Source: CADEEX01 sp964577955
GTDB taxonomy: Bacteria; Acidobacteriota; Vicinamibacteria; Vicinamibacterales; CAVVIG01
NCBI GenBank assembly: GCA_964577955.1
Contig: CAZOAZ010000002.1
Span: 124,001 to 188,000 of the forward strand
Reading direction: 5' to 3'
Length of the DNA stretch: 64,000 nucleotides
Shown here: piece by piece, positions 9,296-18,293 of the stretch
Layout of the letters: the number at the start of each line of letters is the position of its first letter
How positions within the stretch are numbered: the first letter of the stretch is position 1
Position numbers and translations under genes: made by a program
The notes under the pieces: generated by a model
Told to the model about the DNA's origin: nothing
Databases searched by the model: none
Seen by the model: the letters and a program-made list of their open reading frames with translations, nothing else

Positions 9296-9904
9296 CTAGA
9301 GAACTTGGTACGGGATTTCGCGGAACGGCGGCAGCGTCGCGAGCGCGATGATCTTGACGAGATCGGCGCGCTCGTGGAATTCCAGGCCGTCGCGGTCGAT
9401 GACCACGGTGTTCGGATACTGCGGCGCCAGCCGGCGGAACTCGCGGTCGATCATCCGGAACCGTTCAACCATGTGCTCCGCGACTTCGTGCGGCCGGTTG
9501 CGGATCCGGATGTGCTTCTCGATGGTCGCGGTGCTGGACGTCAGCACGATGATCCGATCCGGATTCCAGCGATCGCCGACGTCCAGCGTTCCGCGCAGGG
9601 CGGCGTGGTACTCGGACGGGTATTCGGCGATGTGCGCTTCGAGCGTGATCCGCGCCCCTTCGAAGAAGATCACCCGCCCGGGCCCGTCGTGATGCGCCGC
9701 ATCGCGGTAGTTCGCGTCGTACAGGGCGCCGAAATAGGCGGTCACACCAACCGGATTGCGACCGGCGGCGATGTCTTCGAGCACACGCGGATCCCAGACG
9801 CCCTTCTCCCCTTCACCGTACGAGCCGTTGTGATAGAGGTCACCGAACTGCCTGACCAGCGTGCTCTTGCCGATTCCCGGTCCGCCAACGATCGCGACAC
9901 GCAT
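9296..9904 (-). CDS. P-loop kinase-like NTPase
   Basis: This 202-aa cytoplasmic protein begins MRVAIVGGPGIGKSTLVRQF, a Walker A P-loop right at the N-terminus. GRVIFFEGARITLEAH and DRIIVLTSSTATIEKHIRIRNRP resemble the Walker B strand and lid/base region of small nucleoside or adenylate-type kinases. The end (DRDGLEFHERADLVKIIALA) supplies the last strand and helix. The P-loop fold is clear, but the exact substrate is not. It stands alone, with repeats on both sides. Confidence 0.7.
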   Translation of the reverse strand: MRVAIVGGPGIGKSTLVRQFGDLYHNGSYGEGEKGVWDPRVLEDIAAGRNPVGVTAYFGALYDANYRDAAHHDGPGRVIFFEGARITLEAHIAEYPSEYHAALRGTLDVGDRWNPDRIIVLTSSTATIEKHIRIRNRPHEVAEHMVERFRMIDREFRRLAPQYPNTVVIDRDGLEFHERADLVKIIALATLPPFREIPYQVL

Positions 9905-9912
9905 AAGTGAAG

Positions 9913-9978
9913 GTTCAGGGTTCAGAGTTCAGGGTTCAAGGTTCAAGGTTCAAGGTTCAAGGTGCCGGGTTCAGGGTT
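9913..9978. repeat. Tandem heptamer GGTTCAA/GGTTCAG
   Basis: Seven-base units of the form (A/G)GGTTCA are repeated about eight times with small changes between the kinase gene and the next gene. This is a simple tandem repeat prone to copy-number change. Confidence 0.7.
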
Positions 9979-9982
9979 CCGA

Positions 9983-11044
9983 TCAGCGCCGCGCCGTCAC
10001 CAGGAATGTGTGGGTCCCTGCCAGCCTGCCGCCGACGATGCGGCGGTGAAACAGCGTGCCCGTGATCACGTCGTTGTTGAGCGCACCGGAGAATGTGAAC
10101 TCGTGAGTATTCGTCGTGCCCTGCGGATCGAATTGATTCGGCGGCACGTCGTTCGTTTCGGCCCTGCTGAAGACGATGGCGGCCGGCGCACCGCTGACCG
10201 TCGTTCGGCTCATGTGGAAACCATCGGTTGCGTTCAAGAACGCCTGGCAGCCTGAGCTAACCCGCGTGGTCAGAATCGATCCCTCGATCCGCGCGGTCCC
10301 GGAAACGGTGTCGCCGCTCACGTTCAGCTCAATTTCAAGCGTGCCGGTCAACGCTTCCGTGCGGCAGTAAGGCGTGAATAGATCCTCGTCACCGCTGAAC
10401 TGCGCGGTATAAACCGGACCGCCGGCGATGACCTGTGTCGCGACCAGGGTGCCGCCGGCCACCGCGCCGCCAACAATGCCCACGGCCGTCACCGACACGC
10501 CGGCACCCGCGCCGCCGCCGGCCGCCCCACCGGCACCTGATGCGCCACCGGACGCCCCACCGCTGGCACTGCTGCCTGCGGCTGATGTTGCGGCGGCGGC
10601 CTGCGCCGCCGTCATGACATTCGTCTGCACGATGGTCGCGACCGCCGTCTGCCCCTGAAACGCGGCCGACGCGCCAATCTGCACCGCGCCGCTGCCGGTC
10701 GGCGTCAATCCCGCGGCCGCTGCGCGGCCCACGGCGTTGCTCGTCACGGTGAACGTGCGGGCGCCGCTGAACGTGACGCGTCCGCTGCGAATGACAAAGG
10801 TGACGACCGCGCCGGCGACCGGTTGGTCGTTTCGATCGCGCACCTCGACGACCGGCGCCGTCGCCGTGCCCTGGCGGACAATGTTCACGGCGCCTTCGCC
10901 TTCGACGACGACGATTTTGAGCGCGCGGTCTTGCGCTCCAGCGCTGAAGCCGTGGAGGACCGGGAAGGAAAGCGCCCCGGTCAGTCCCACCACCGCGGCG
11001 ACGGTCCTGCCTGTGAACGCGAGGGAACTCGGGGATAATCTCAC
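9983..11044 (-). CDS. Secreted Ig-like (Big_1-type) protein with Ala/Gly linker, paralogue A
   Basis: The GTG at 11044 is chosen because it is followed by a signal-like segment (TGRTVAAVVGLTGALSF to AGAQ). A longer frame reaching 11251 would overlap the divergent SPFH gene. The 353-aa product has KIVVVEGEGAVNIVRQGTA and NDQPVAGAVVTFVIRSG, the invasin-type Ig-like fold that often carries 'free of expression' repeats. An Ala/Gly/Ser-rich stretch follows, then a short hydrophobic helix (VTAVGIVGGAVAGGTLVA), then a unique C-terminal beta domain of about 150 residues. It is paralogous to the protein at 14389-15570. It is probably surface-exposed or periplasmic, with unknown function. Confidence 0.72.
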   Translation of the reverse strand: MRLSPSSLAFTGRTVAAVVGLTGALSFPVLHGFSAGAQDRALKIVVVEGEGAVNIVRQGTATAPVVEVRDRNDQPVAGAVVTFVIRSGRVTFSGARTFTVTSNAVGRAAAAGLTPTGSGAVQIGASAAFQGQTAVATIVQTNVMTAAQAAAATSAAGSSASGGASGGASGAGGAAGGGAGAGVSVTAVGIVGGAVAGGTLVATQVIAGGPVYTAQFSGDEDLFTPYCRTEALTGTLEIELNVSGDTVSGTARIEGSILTTRVSSGCQAFLNATDGFHMSRTTVSGAPAAIVFSRAETNDVPPNQFDPQGTTNTHEFTFSGALNNDVITGTLFHRRIVGGRLAGTHTFLVTARR

Positions 11045-11104
11045 GTCAGGTGATGATACTCTTCGTCGCCGACGGTCTCGACGCGCTGACGCAGAACGAA
11101 GCCG

Positions 11105-11926
11105 ATGGACGCGAACCTCAAGTCGCTCGATTTCCGGCGCTCCGGCAACGGCTCGACGCTCTTCCGCGTCGGCGCGCTGCTCGTCCTTCTGGTGCTGCTC
11201 TTCTGGCTCTCGCCGTTCGGCACCATCGGCGCCGGCGAGCGCGGCATCCATCTGCGCTTCCGCGCCCCGACTGGGAAGGTGTTCGGCGAGGGACTCTACT
11301 TCCTCATCCCGCTCATCGAGTCGGTCCAGACGATCGACATCCGGATTCAGAAGGAAGAGACCAACGCCAACGCTGCGTCAAAAGACTTGCAGACCGTGCA
11401 TTCGATTGTGGCGCTCAACTTCCACATCGATCCGGAGCAGGTCGCGAAGATCTATCAGCAGGTCGGCCTCGAATTCAAGAGTCGGCTGATCGATCCGGCG
11501 ATGCAGGAAGCCATCAAGGGGTCGACCGCCAAGTTCACGGCCGAAGAGCTCATCACCAAGCGCGAAACGGTGCGCGAGGACATCAAAGCACAGCTCCGCA
11601 CGCGGCTGAAGGAACACGACATCCTCGTCGATGAATTCAACATCGTCAACTTCGAGTTCTCGAAGGTGTTCAACGAAGCGATCGAGGCGAAAGTCACTGC
11701 CGAACAGAGCGCACTCGCCGCCAAGAACAAGCTCGAGCAGATCAAGTTCGAAGCCGAACAGAAAGTCGCCGAAGCGAAGGGCAAGGCCGAAGCGATCACG
11801 ATTGAATCGAACGCCCTGCGCTCGAACCCGCAGATTCTCGAGCTGCGCGCGCTCGAGAAGTGGAACGGCATCCTGCCCACGGTGACCGGCGGCGCGATGC
11901 CGTTCATCAACCTGCCCGCGAAGTAG
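11105..11926 (+). CDS. Prohibitin/SPFH-domain membrane protein
   Basis: This 273-aa protein has one N-terminal membrane segment (VGALLVLLVLLFWLSPF). An SPFH/Band 7 domain follows (GAGERGIHLRF, GLYFLIPLIESVQTIDIR, VALNFHIDPEQVAKIYQQVG), then a long charged coiled coil (EAKVTAEQSALAAKNKLEQ to EAKGKAEAITIE). Prohibitin-like proteins form ring scaffolds at membranes and often modulate FtsH proteolysis. No protease gene is adjacent. The next gene starts eight bases after its stop, so the two may be co-transcribed. Confidence 0.88.
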   Translation: MDANLKSLDFRRSGNGSTLFRVGALLVLLVLLFWLSPFGTIGAGERGIHLRFRAPTGKVFGEGLYFLIPLIESVQTIDIRIQKEETNANAASKDLQTVHSIVALNFHIDPEQVAKIYQQVGLEFKSRLIDPAMQEAIKGSTAKFTAEELITKRETVREDIKAQLRTRLKEHDILVDEFNIVNFEFSKVFNEAIEAKVTAEQSALAAKNKLEQIKFEAEQKVAEAKGKAEAITIESNALRSNPQILELRALEKWNGILPTVTGGAMPFINLPAK

Positions 11927-11933
11927 CGCCTCC

Positions 11934-13697
11934 ATGCGCGCAAGGGTGCTTGGCGTCGTCCTGGCGGCACTCGTGGCGGCCGCCGCGCCTGCGACCGCTC
12001 AGGGCTCCGCTGATAGCCGCTTCAAGGCGCTCTACGAAGAGGAGGCGCGCTGGCGGCGGCAGGAATTCGCGCGCGGTGACGGCGACGGCGACGACGCGCG
12101 CGCAACCCGGTTCCCCAGGGTCGACGCCGCGAGCCAGACCCGGCGTCTTCTGCACTGGGAGAATGTGAAGCGCCAGCTGGCAGGCATTGCCGTTCGCGAT
12201 CTATCGGCCGAGCAGGCGGTCAACTACGCGGTGTTTCGTGAACAGATCGACGTCCGCATCGCACAGCAGGCCTTCCGCGAGTACGAAAAGCCGTTCAACT
12301 CCGACTCGTCATTCTGGGCGGACGTGAATGGGATGGGCCGCCGGACGCCGCGAACCGCCGCCGACTACCGCGCATACCTGAGTCAGCTGCGCGACATCCC
12401 GCGCTACTTTGCCGAGCAGACCGTCAACATGCGCGCCGGCCTGGCGCGCGGATTCACGCCGCCGCGAGTGACGCTGGCCGGGCGCGACCTCGCGGTCGCC
12501 AGCGTTGCTGAAGCTTTAGACGCCGAGCGGACCACCTTCTGGCAACCGTTCACGGCCATGCCCGCGTCGATCGGCGCTGCGGATCAGGCGTCGCTTCGCG
12601 CCGAGGCCAAACGCGTCATCGACACCGAGGTCAAGCCGGCCTATGCGGCGTTGTTGAAATTCCTGCGCGAGGAGTACGTCCCGCGCGCGACCGAGGCGCT
12701 CGCCGCCGAGAGTCTGCCCGACGGTCAGGCGTACTACCGCGCGCAGCTGAAGGAATTCAGCACGCTCGACATGGAACCGGACGACATTCATCAGCTCGGG
12801 CTCGCCGAAGTCGCCACCATTCGCGCGCAGATGCAGCAGGTGATGACGGAGACCGGCTTCACCGGCGACTTCGCGGCCTTTCTGCAGGATCTGCGGACCA
12901 ATCCGAAGTACTACGCGAAGACGCCTGAAGAGCTGCTCCAGCGAGGCGCGTGGATTGCCAAACGCGTGGACGGCAAGCTGTCCGCCTACTTCGGCTGGCT
13001 GCCGCGCAGCCGCTTCACGATTGAACCGGTGCCCGCCGACATCGCGCCCTTCTACACGAGCGCGCGTGGCGGCCGCGCCGTCTACTTGATCAACACGTTC
13101 GATCTGGCGTCACGACCGCTCTTCAATCTCACGGCATTGACGCTGCACGAATCGGCGCCCGGACACTCGCTGCAGCTGGCGCTCGCGGAGGAGCAGGACG
13201 GGTTGCCAGAGTTCCGCAGGAACGGCTACATCTCAGCCTACGGCGAGGGCTGGGCGCTCTACTGCGAAACGCTCGGTCTCGAGATGGGCTTGTACGATAC
13301 GCCGTACGACCGCTTCGGCATGCTGACGTTCCAGATGTGGCGGGCGGCGCGCCTGGTCGTCGACACCGGCATCCATCACAAGGGCTGGAGCCGCGCGCAA
13401 TCGATCCAGTATCTCCACGACAACACGGCACTCGCCGACCACGACATCGCGATCGAAGTCGATCGCTACATTTCCTGGCCCGGGCAGGCGGTCAGCTACT
13501 ACCTCGGGATGATGGCGATCCGCGAATCACGCGCGAAAGCGGAGAAGGCGCTCGGCAGCAAGTTCGACATCCGCGCGTTTCACGACACCGTGCTGTCGAT
13601 GGGCAGCGTCCCGCTGCCAGTCCTGCGCGCGCGTATCGATCGCTTCATCGCCGAGGACGGCAAGGATCCAATGCCGGTCCGGTTCCAGCGGCGCTGA
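11934..13697 (+). CDS. DUF885 family secreted protein (M32-like metallopeptidase fold), paralogue 1
   Basis: This 587-aa protein has a signal peptide (VLGVVLAALVAAAAPATAQ). The DUF885 hallmarks are ALTLHESAPGHSLQLAL (a zinc-binding HExxPGH motif), YGEGWALYCETLGLEMG and RAARLVVDTGIHHKGWS. The C-terminal segment has WPGQAVSYYLGMMAI and DIRAFHDTVLSMGSVPLPVL. Family members are predicted zinc peptidases or hydrolases exported to the periplasm. The metal-binding His and Glu residues are present. A second member sits at 44055-45815. The start lies eight bases after the SPFH stop. Confidence 0.88.
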   Translation: MRARVLGVVLAALVAAAAPATAQGSADSRFKALYEEEARWRRQEFARGDGDGDDARATRFPRVDAASQTRRLLHWENVKRQLAGIAVRDLSAEQAVNYAVFREQIDVRIAQQAFREYEKPFNSDSSFWADVNGMGRRTPRTAADYRAYLSQLRDIPRYFAEQTVNMRAGLARGFTPPRVTLAGRDLAVASVAEALDAERTTFWQPFTAMPASIGAADQASLRAEAKRVIDTEVKPAYAALLKFLREEYVPRATEALAAESLPDGQAYYRAQLKEFSTLDMEPDDIHQLGLAEVATIRAQMQQVMTETGFTGDFAAFLQDLRTNPKYYAKTPEELLQRGAWIAKRVDGKLSAYFGWLPRSRFTIEPVPADIAPFYTSARGGRAVYLINTFDLASRPLFNLTALTLHESAPGHSLQLALAEEQDGLPEFRRNGYISAYGEGWALYCETLGLEMGLYDTPYDRFGMLTFQMWRAARLVVDTGIHHKGWSRAQSIQYLHDNTALADHDIAIEVDRYISWPGQAVSYYLGMMAIRESRAKAEKALGSKFDIRAFHDTVLSMGSVPLPVLRARIDRFIAEDGKDPMPVRFQRR

Positions 13698-13732
13698 CGC
13701 ATGGCAGCCATAAATATGGCAGAATGGCGATC

Positions 13733-13966
13733 GTGCGAACCACGATCGACATACCCGACGGGATGTATCGCCGGTTGAAGGCGCAAGCGGCGCACGAGGG
13801 CCGGCCGGCGAAGGCGCTGATTCTCCAGGCGGTTGAACACGTGCTCAGCCGCAAGGCGGCGGCATCTGAACAGCGACGGGTCAGACTCCCCCTGGTCCGC
13901 TCGAAACGCCCCGGCCAGCTGCGGTTGGACAATGCCCGGATTTACGACGTCATATCTTTTCCCTGA
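13733..13966 (+). CDS. Ribbon-helix-helix antitoxin of second VapBC module
   Basis: The GTG at 13733 gives a 77-aa protein beginning (M)RTTIDIPDGMYRRLKAQAA, the usual opening of this antitoxin class. An ATG three codons earlier is the alternative. EGRPAKALILQAVEHVLSRK is the second helix. The tail (QRRVRLPLVRSKRPGQLRL) should wrap the toxin. It overlaps the PIN gene by 35 bases, which implies coupled translation. Confidence 0.82.
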   Translation: MRTTIDIPDGMYRRLKAQAAHEGRPAKALILQAVEHVLSRKAAASEQRRVRLPLVRSKRPGQLRLDNARIYDVISFP

Positions 13967-14384
13967 CATTAACGTCTGGGTCGCGCTGACTCACGGCGCG
14001 CATGTGCACCATCTCATTGCGCACGCTTGGCTCGAGTCACTCAAAGACGACGTGCGTCTGAATTTCTGCCGGTTCACCCAACTCGGGTTGTTGCGACTGC
14101 TGACGGCGGAAGCGGTGATGGGTGAAGACGTTCTGACGCAAGCCCACGCCTGGACCGTCTACGATTCGTGGCTTGCTGACGACCGGGTCGGCTTCGTCGA
14201 AGAGCATCAGGGCCTCGAGCGGCGCTTCAGGACCCTGACGCGGATGAAGCGCGCAGCACCGAAAGCGTGGGCCGATGCCTATTTGTCCGCGTTCGCCGAA
14301 ACTTCTCAGTTGACGCTGGTCACGTTCGACCGCGCATTCCGCGGCAAGGTCAGAGCACTGGTGTTGCTGGAAGAAGAAGCGTAA
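13932..14384 (+). CDS. PIN-domain toxin of second VapBC module
   Basis: The ATG at 13932 gives 150 residues starting MPGFTTSYLFPDINVWVALT, with the first PIN Asp in FPDINVW. NFCRFTQLGLLRLLT and PKAWADAYLSAFAE carry the middle acidic positions, and LTLVTFDRAF carries the last. A longer frame from 13833 would run through the antitoxin gene and has no PIN-like sequence there, so it was rejected. It is a predicted Mg-dependent RNase restrained by the antitoxin just upstream. It is only distantly similar to the PIN protein at 4924. Confidence 0.85.
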   Translation: MPGFTTSYLFPDINVWVALTHGAHVHHLIAHAWLESLKDDVRLNFCRFTQLGLLRLLTAEAVMGEDVLTQAHAWTVYDSWLADDRVGFVEEHQGLERRFRTLTRMKRAAPKAWADAYLSAFAETSQLTLVTFDRAFRGKVRALVLLEEEA

Positions 14385-14388
14385 GCCC

Positions 14389-15570
14389 TCACCGCAAGGT
14401 GACGTTGACAGAACCCGCGAAGCCTTCGGCGTAGCCCACCAGCGTGCCGGCACCGGGAATCAGGAGCGGCAGCCCACCGACTGCGGTACCCGTGTGACTG
14501 ACCGCGTAGGTGCCGGTGACGACACCGCCGCTCAACGAGCCGTGAAACGCGACCGTGTCGCGAGAGTTCACGGTGCCATTCGACGACGTGGGTCCCGTCT
14601 CGTTGAAGTTGAGATCAACACCGAAACTGGTTGTGGTGCCCGTAACGTCGTCCTCTGAGGTGTCCACTGGATGACTCTCCGTCCCCACATACGAACAGGT
14701 GGAACTGGTGATTCCCTCGGTGCCGCTCGAGAAACCAATCTTCCCGGTGACGCTGCCATCCGGCCGGACCGTCAGTGTCAGCCGGATCGTCCCGTTCTGG
14801 GCAAACGTCGAACTGCAGGACTGTGGATTGCCGGTCGAGAACGTCCGCATGTGTGTGGTGGTGACTTGAATCGACAGCGGACCGGTGAAGGTCGTGGTGG
14901 TCTCGGACGGTTCGTCATTCACAATCGTTTCCGCTGCGACGACAGCGCCGCCGCCGACGCCGGCGACGATTCCGCCGATCGCCAGCGCCGAGAGCCCGCC
15001 GCCAGTCGCCGCCGCCGTTCCGCCAGCGGCCGCTGCCGTCGTGGCTGCCGCGCCGCCTGCCGCCGCGGCTCCGCCTCCCGCGGCTGCAGCAGTCGCGGTT
15101 CCTCCAGCGCCACCACCGGTCGCACCCGCGCCACCACCGGCCGCCGCGCCGCTCGCGCCTCCTCCCGCTGCTGCCGCCGTTGCCGCGTTGGTCTGCGCGA
15201 TGATCGCCGTGGCCGTTTGTCCCTGGAATGACGCCGTCGCGCCGATCTGAACGGCTCCGGTCCCGCTCGGTGTCAGATTGAGCGCCGTCACCCGGCCGAC
15301 CGCGTTGGTCGTCGCCGTGAATGTCCGCGCGCCGTTGAACGAGGCGCGGCCGCTGCGGATGACGAAAGTGACGACCGCGCCGGCCACCGGCTGATCGTTC
15401 CGGTCGCGCACCTCGACGACCGGCGCCGTCGCCGTCCGCTGCTGCACGATATTGACGGCGCCCTCACCTTCAAGGACGACGATCGTGAGATTGCTGTTCT
15501 GCGCGTGGAGGGGTGCGGCCACGGCACCCGTCGCGAGCACCCAAACGATGAAGCGATGCAGTGTGTTCAA
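14389..15570 (-). CDS. Secreted Ig-like (Big_1-type) protein with Ala/Gly linker, paralogue B
   Basis: This 393-aa protein has a signal peptide (RFIVWVLATGAVAAPLHAQ). Its Ig-like domain (TIVVLEGEGAVNIVQQRTA, NDQPVAGAVVTFVIRSG, FQGQTATAIIAQTNAATA) is nearly identical to that of 9983-11044. About 85 residues of almost pure Ala/Gly/Thr follow, then a hydrophobic helix (SALAIGGIVAGVGGGAVVAA). The C-terminal domain (DEPSETTTTFTGPLSIQVTT to AGSVNVTLR) is unlike that of paralogue A. A constant head with a swapped tail suggests a modular surface or periplasmic family. An AGGA inside an AT-rich repeat is the only ribosome-binding candidate. Confidence 0.75.
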   Translation of the reverse strand: MNTLHRFIVWVLATGAVAAPLHAQNSNLTIVVLEGEGAVNIVQQRTATAPVVEVRDRNDQPVAGAVVTFVIRSGRASFNGARTFTATTNAVGRVTALNLTPSGTGAVQIGATASFQGQTATAIIAQTNAATAAAAGGGASGAAAGGGAGATGGGAGGTATAAAAGGGAAAAGGAAATTAAAAGGTAAATGGGLSALAIGGIVAGVGGGAVVAAETIVNDEPSETTTTFTGPLSIQVTTTHMRTFSTGNPQSCSSTFAQNGTIRLTLTVRPDGSVTGKIGFSSGTEGITSSTCSYVGTESHPVDTSEDDVTGTTTSFGVDLNFNETGPTSSNGTVNSRDTVAFHGSLSGGVVTGTYAVSHTGTAVGGLPLLIPGAGTLVGYAEGFAGSVNVTLR

Positions 15571-15608
15571 ATCCTGAAATCCTAAGTTCCTGAAATCCTA
15601 AAATTCAG
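15567..15608. repeat. AT-rich repeat family F (AAATCCTGAAATCCTAA)
   Basis: Short near-copies of AATCCTGAAATCCTAA lie exactly at the start codon of the Ig-like gene. The related long hairpin is at 43931-44050. Confidence 0.65.
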
Positions 15609-15616
15609 GCGTCGTG

Positions 15617-16846
15617 TCATTCGTATCTGAGCGCGTCGATCGGCTCGAGCGAGGCGGCTTTCGTCGCCGGATACAACCCGAAGACCAACCCCACGGCCAT
15701 GGACACGGTGAGACCGAGCAGGACCGCCGTCACCGAAACGTGGGTCGCCCAGCCGGCATACGACGAGATCGCGAGCGACACCGCGGCGCCGAGCACGATG
15801 CCGGCCGCGCCACCGCTCAGCGTCATCATCAGCGCTTCCATCAGAAACTGCAGGGTGATCTCCCGCCGCGTCGACCCCACCGTCCGCCGGATGCCGATCT
15901 CATAGGTTCGCTCGACCACCGACGCGAGCATGATGTTCATGATTCCGATGCCGCCGACCAGCAGCGCCAGAACGGCGACGCTGCCGACGACGATGCTGAA
16001 GGTTCGCTGTGTACGGTAGCGCTGCGCCAGCAGCTCGCGCGGCACGACGACGGTGAACTCGTTGGCTGGATGCGATCGCGTCAGCACGCGTTGCAGGATT
16101 TGACCGAGTTCGTTCGCACGCTCGCCGTCGCCGACTTGAATCCAGAGCTCGTCGGCCGGTTGATCGGGAGCCACGTCGATTGGGCGTTTGGAGAAGGTGC
16201 CGAACGGGACGAACGCGGCCTGATTGACATCGTGCCACGCCAGCGACCCGGTCGCGTCTGGACCAACGCCGTGCTCGCGAAGCACGCCGACAACCAGGTA
16301 GTAGTCGTCGCCGATGCGAACGCTCTGGCCGACGGGACCGTGGTAGCCAAAGAGTTGTCGTGCCAGGCCGGCCCCGAGAACGCAGGTCCGCGCCGACGCC
16401 GCTTCGTCGGACGCTGTCAGGAAGCGGCCCGACTCGGATGTGAGCCGGAGAATCGCCTGGTAGCTGGGCCGCACGCCCAGGACCTGCGCCATCGCCGAAC
16501 GCTCGCCCTGCCGGAGCCTGAGGAATCGTGCGATCAGCGGTGACACGGCGCGCACCGTCGGGAGCAAGGCCTCGACCTGTCCGGCGTCGCGCACCATCAG
16601 GCCGAAGCGTGGACCGCCCGGAGTCGTAAATCCGTTGGTCCGCGCCACCAGGTTGTCGAGACCGAGCGCGTCGACCTGCGCCAGCGCTTCGCGGGCGGCG
16701 CCTTCGCTGACCGACATCATCGCGATGACCGCCGCGACGCCCAGCACGACGCCGAGGACGCTGAGCGCCGTGCGCAGCCGGTAGCGGCCGAGTGCGTCGA
16801 TCGCGATGCGCGCGAACTCGCCGGCTTCAGCGAGCCTGACCGGCAT
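15617..16846 (-). CDS. MacB-like ABC transporter permease (MacB_PCD/FtsX)
   Basis: This 409-aa inner-membrane protein has an N-terminal transmembrane helix (ALSVLGVVLGVAAVIAMMSVSEG) with the family GA..EA..Q motif. A periplasmic core domain spans about residues 50-280. Three FtsX helices follow (FSIVVGSVAVLALLVGGIGI, LSGGAAGIVLGAAVSLAISS and VSVTAVLLGLTVSMAVGLVF), with the typical GIMNIMLASVVERTYEIGIR loop. Its start overlaps the membrane-fusion gene by 20 bases. The MacB-type ATPase is neither fused nor adjacent, so an ATPase must be supplied from elsewhere. Confidence 0.87.
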   Translation of the reverse strand: MPVRLAEAGEFARIAIDALGRYRLRTALSVLGVVLGVAAVIAMMSVSEGAAREALAQVDALGLDNLVARTNGFTTPGGPRFGLMVRDAGQVEALLPTVRAVSPLIARFLRLRQGERSAMAQVLGVRPSYQAILRLTSESGRFLTASDEAASARTCVLGAGLARQLFGYHGPVGQSVRIGDDYYLVVGVLREHGVGPDATGSLAWHDVNQAAFVPFGTFSKRPIDVAPDQPADELWIQVGDGERANELGQILQRVLTRSHPANEFTVVVPRELLAQRYRTQRTFSIVVGSVAVLALLVGGIGIMNIMLASVVERTYEIGIRRTVGSTRREITLQFLMEALMMTLSGGAAGIVLGAAVSLAISSYAGWATHVSVTAVLLGLTVSMAVGLVFGLYPATKAASLEPIDALRYE

Positions 16847-18293
16847 GGCTCGAGAGACCGGCCAGGCCGCGCGCCGCGGGAGTTGGCTGACCCGAAGGAA
16901 CGGAAGCGGCTGGCGCCGCAGCAGGGGCGACGGGTTGTGGCCCCGCGGCGGCCGGTTCGAGCAGCGTCACACGATCCGCTTCCTCGAGGCCGGCGACAAT
17001 CTCGACGAACTGATCGTTCGACTGTCCGAGCTCGACGCGGCGCTCTTCCGGCCCGGCCGCGCCGACGACGTATGCGACATACACGCCGTGGTGATCGAAC
17101 ACCGCCGTGACCGGCGCGAGCAGGACGTTGTCCTTCGTCCCGAGCGCGATGTCGGCGCGCGCGGTCATCTCCGGACGCAGATCCGCATCCGTTGGATCGA
17201 GCTCGATGGTCAGGTCGAACACCTTGTTCGCGTCCATCGGTCGGTAGATCGAAGAGCTGGCCAGCGTGCCGACGCGCAGCACCCGCCCCGAGAGCCGCAG
17301 CTCCGGATACGCCTCGACGCGCACCTGCGCGATCTGACCGCGCTTGATCCGATGGACCTGCGCCTCATCAATCGTCGTCTCGACGATCATGCGGCCCACC
17401 TCGGGAATCGTAATGATCCCCTGGCTCGGGGTGACGCGATCGCCCAGCCGGATCTTCCGCCGCGGGCTCGCGTTCAGATAGTCCTCGTAGACCACCAGAC
17501 CGGCACTCCGCGCATAGATGCTGCACGCCTCGAGCAGCTGCTGCAGCTGCGCCTGGCGCAACTGCAGTTCGCGCACCCGCGCCCGGGCCCGGCCGCGCTG
17601 CGAGTCCTTCTGCGCGAGCTGAATCGCGGCGCGCCGCTTCTCGCGCGGATGCGTGAGATCGACGAGCACGTCCATCCGCTTCTTCGCGAGGTTCAGCTCT
17701 TCCTCCGCTTGTTCGAGCTGATTGCTGGTGCTCGAGAGCTCTTCGCGCGTGATGAAACCGCGGTCGAGGAGCGGCTTCAGCTGGTTGTACTCCTCGCGGA
17801 GCTGGTCGACCTTCTTCTGCGCGAGCTGTGCCCGTGTCCGCACTTCCTCGACGGTGAGGGCTCCCTCGCCTTCGGCGACCTGCTTCACGGTCGCTTCGGC
17901 TTCGTCGTACTCGCCGTCGGCGGCTTCGCGATCCAGTTCGGCCTGACGCAGATCCTGGCGGTTGCGCTCGCTCTCGCGCTCGACATCCGTGGTGTCGAGC
18001 CGCACCAGCAAGTCGCCTTCGTTCACCCGCGTGCCCTCCGGCGCCAGCTCGATGATCTCGATTTCACGGCCGGCGACCGGCGAACGGTAGGTCAGCGACT
18101 GAATCGGGCGCAGCACGCCGCTCGCGGTCAGCGAGACGTTCAGCGGCCCGCGGCGGACGACGGCAACAAGGGAGGGATCGACGCGCCCGCGCCAGAGCAC
18201 GACGGCGGCGCCGGCGACCGCAAGGATGACCGCTGCGAGCCCCATCGCCGCCCAGAGGCGAAGTCCGCCGGAGCCCTGGCGAAGTCGGCTCAC
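16827..18293 (-). CDS. HlyD/MacA-type periplasmic adaptor (membrane-fusion protein)
   Basis: The GTG at 18293 overlaps the caspase gene stop by GTGA. Extensions to 19004 would run through that gene. The product is 488 aa, beginning VSRLRQGSGGLRLWAAMG and then a membrane helix (GLAAVILAVAGAAVVLW). It has a biotinyl-lipoyl-like half (SLTYRSPVAGREIEIIELAPEGTRVNEGDLLVRLD), a long coiled-coil hairpin (about residues 110-260), the returning lipoyl half and a beta-barrel region (VLLAPVTAVFDHHGVYVAYV). It pairs with the permease downstream in a MacAB-like exporter. The N-terminal LRQGSGG matches the dispersed repeat peptide. Confidence 0.87.
   Translation of the reverse strand: MSRLRQGSGGLRLWAAMGLAAVILAVAGAAVVLWRGRVDPSLVAVVRRGPLNVSLTASGVLRPIQSLTYRSPVAGREIEIIELAPEGTRVNEGDLLVRLDTTDVERESERNRQDLRQAELDREAADGEYDEAEATVKQVAEGEGALTVEEVRTRAQLAQKKVDQLREEYNQLKPLLDRGFITREELSSTSNQLEQAEEELNLAKKRMDVLVDLTHPREKRRAAIQLAQKDSQRGRARARVRELQLRQAQLQQLLEACSIYARSAGLVVYEDYLNASPRRKIRLGDRVTPSQGIITIPEVGRMIVETTIDEAQVHRIKRGQIAQVRVEAYPELRLSGRVLRVGTLASSSIYRPMDANKVFDLTIELDPTDADLRPEMTARADIALGTKDNVLLAPVTAVFDHHGVYVAYVVGAAGPEERRVELGQSNDQFVEIVAGLEEADRVTLLEPAAAGPQPVAPAAAPAASVPSGQPTPAARGLAGLSSHAGQAR
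18263..18286. repeat. Repeat family D copy (TCCGCC...GGCGAAG) in the adaptor N-terminus
   Basis: A degenerate copy of the TCCGCCTTCGCCAAGG element encodes RLRQGSGG immediately after the adaptor start codon. Confidence 0.55.
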
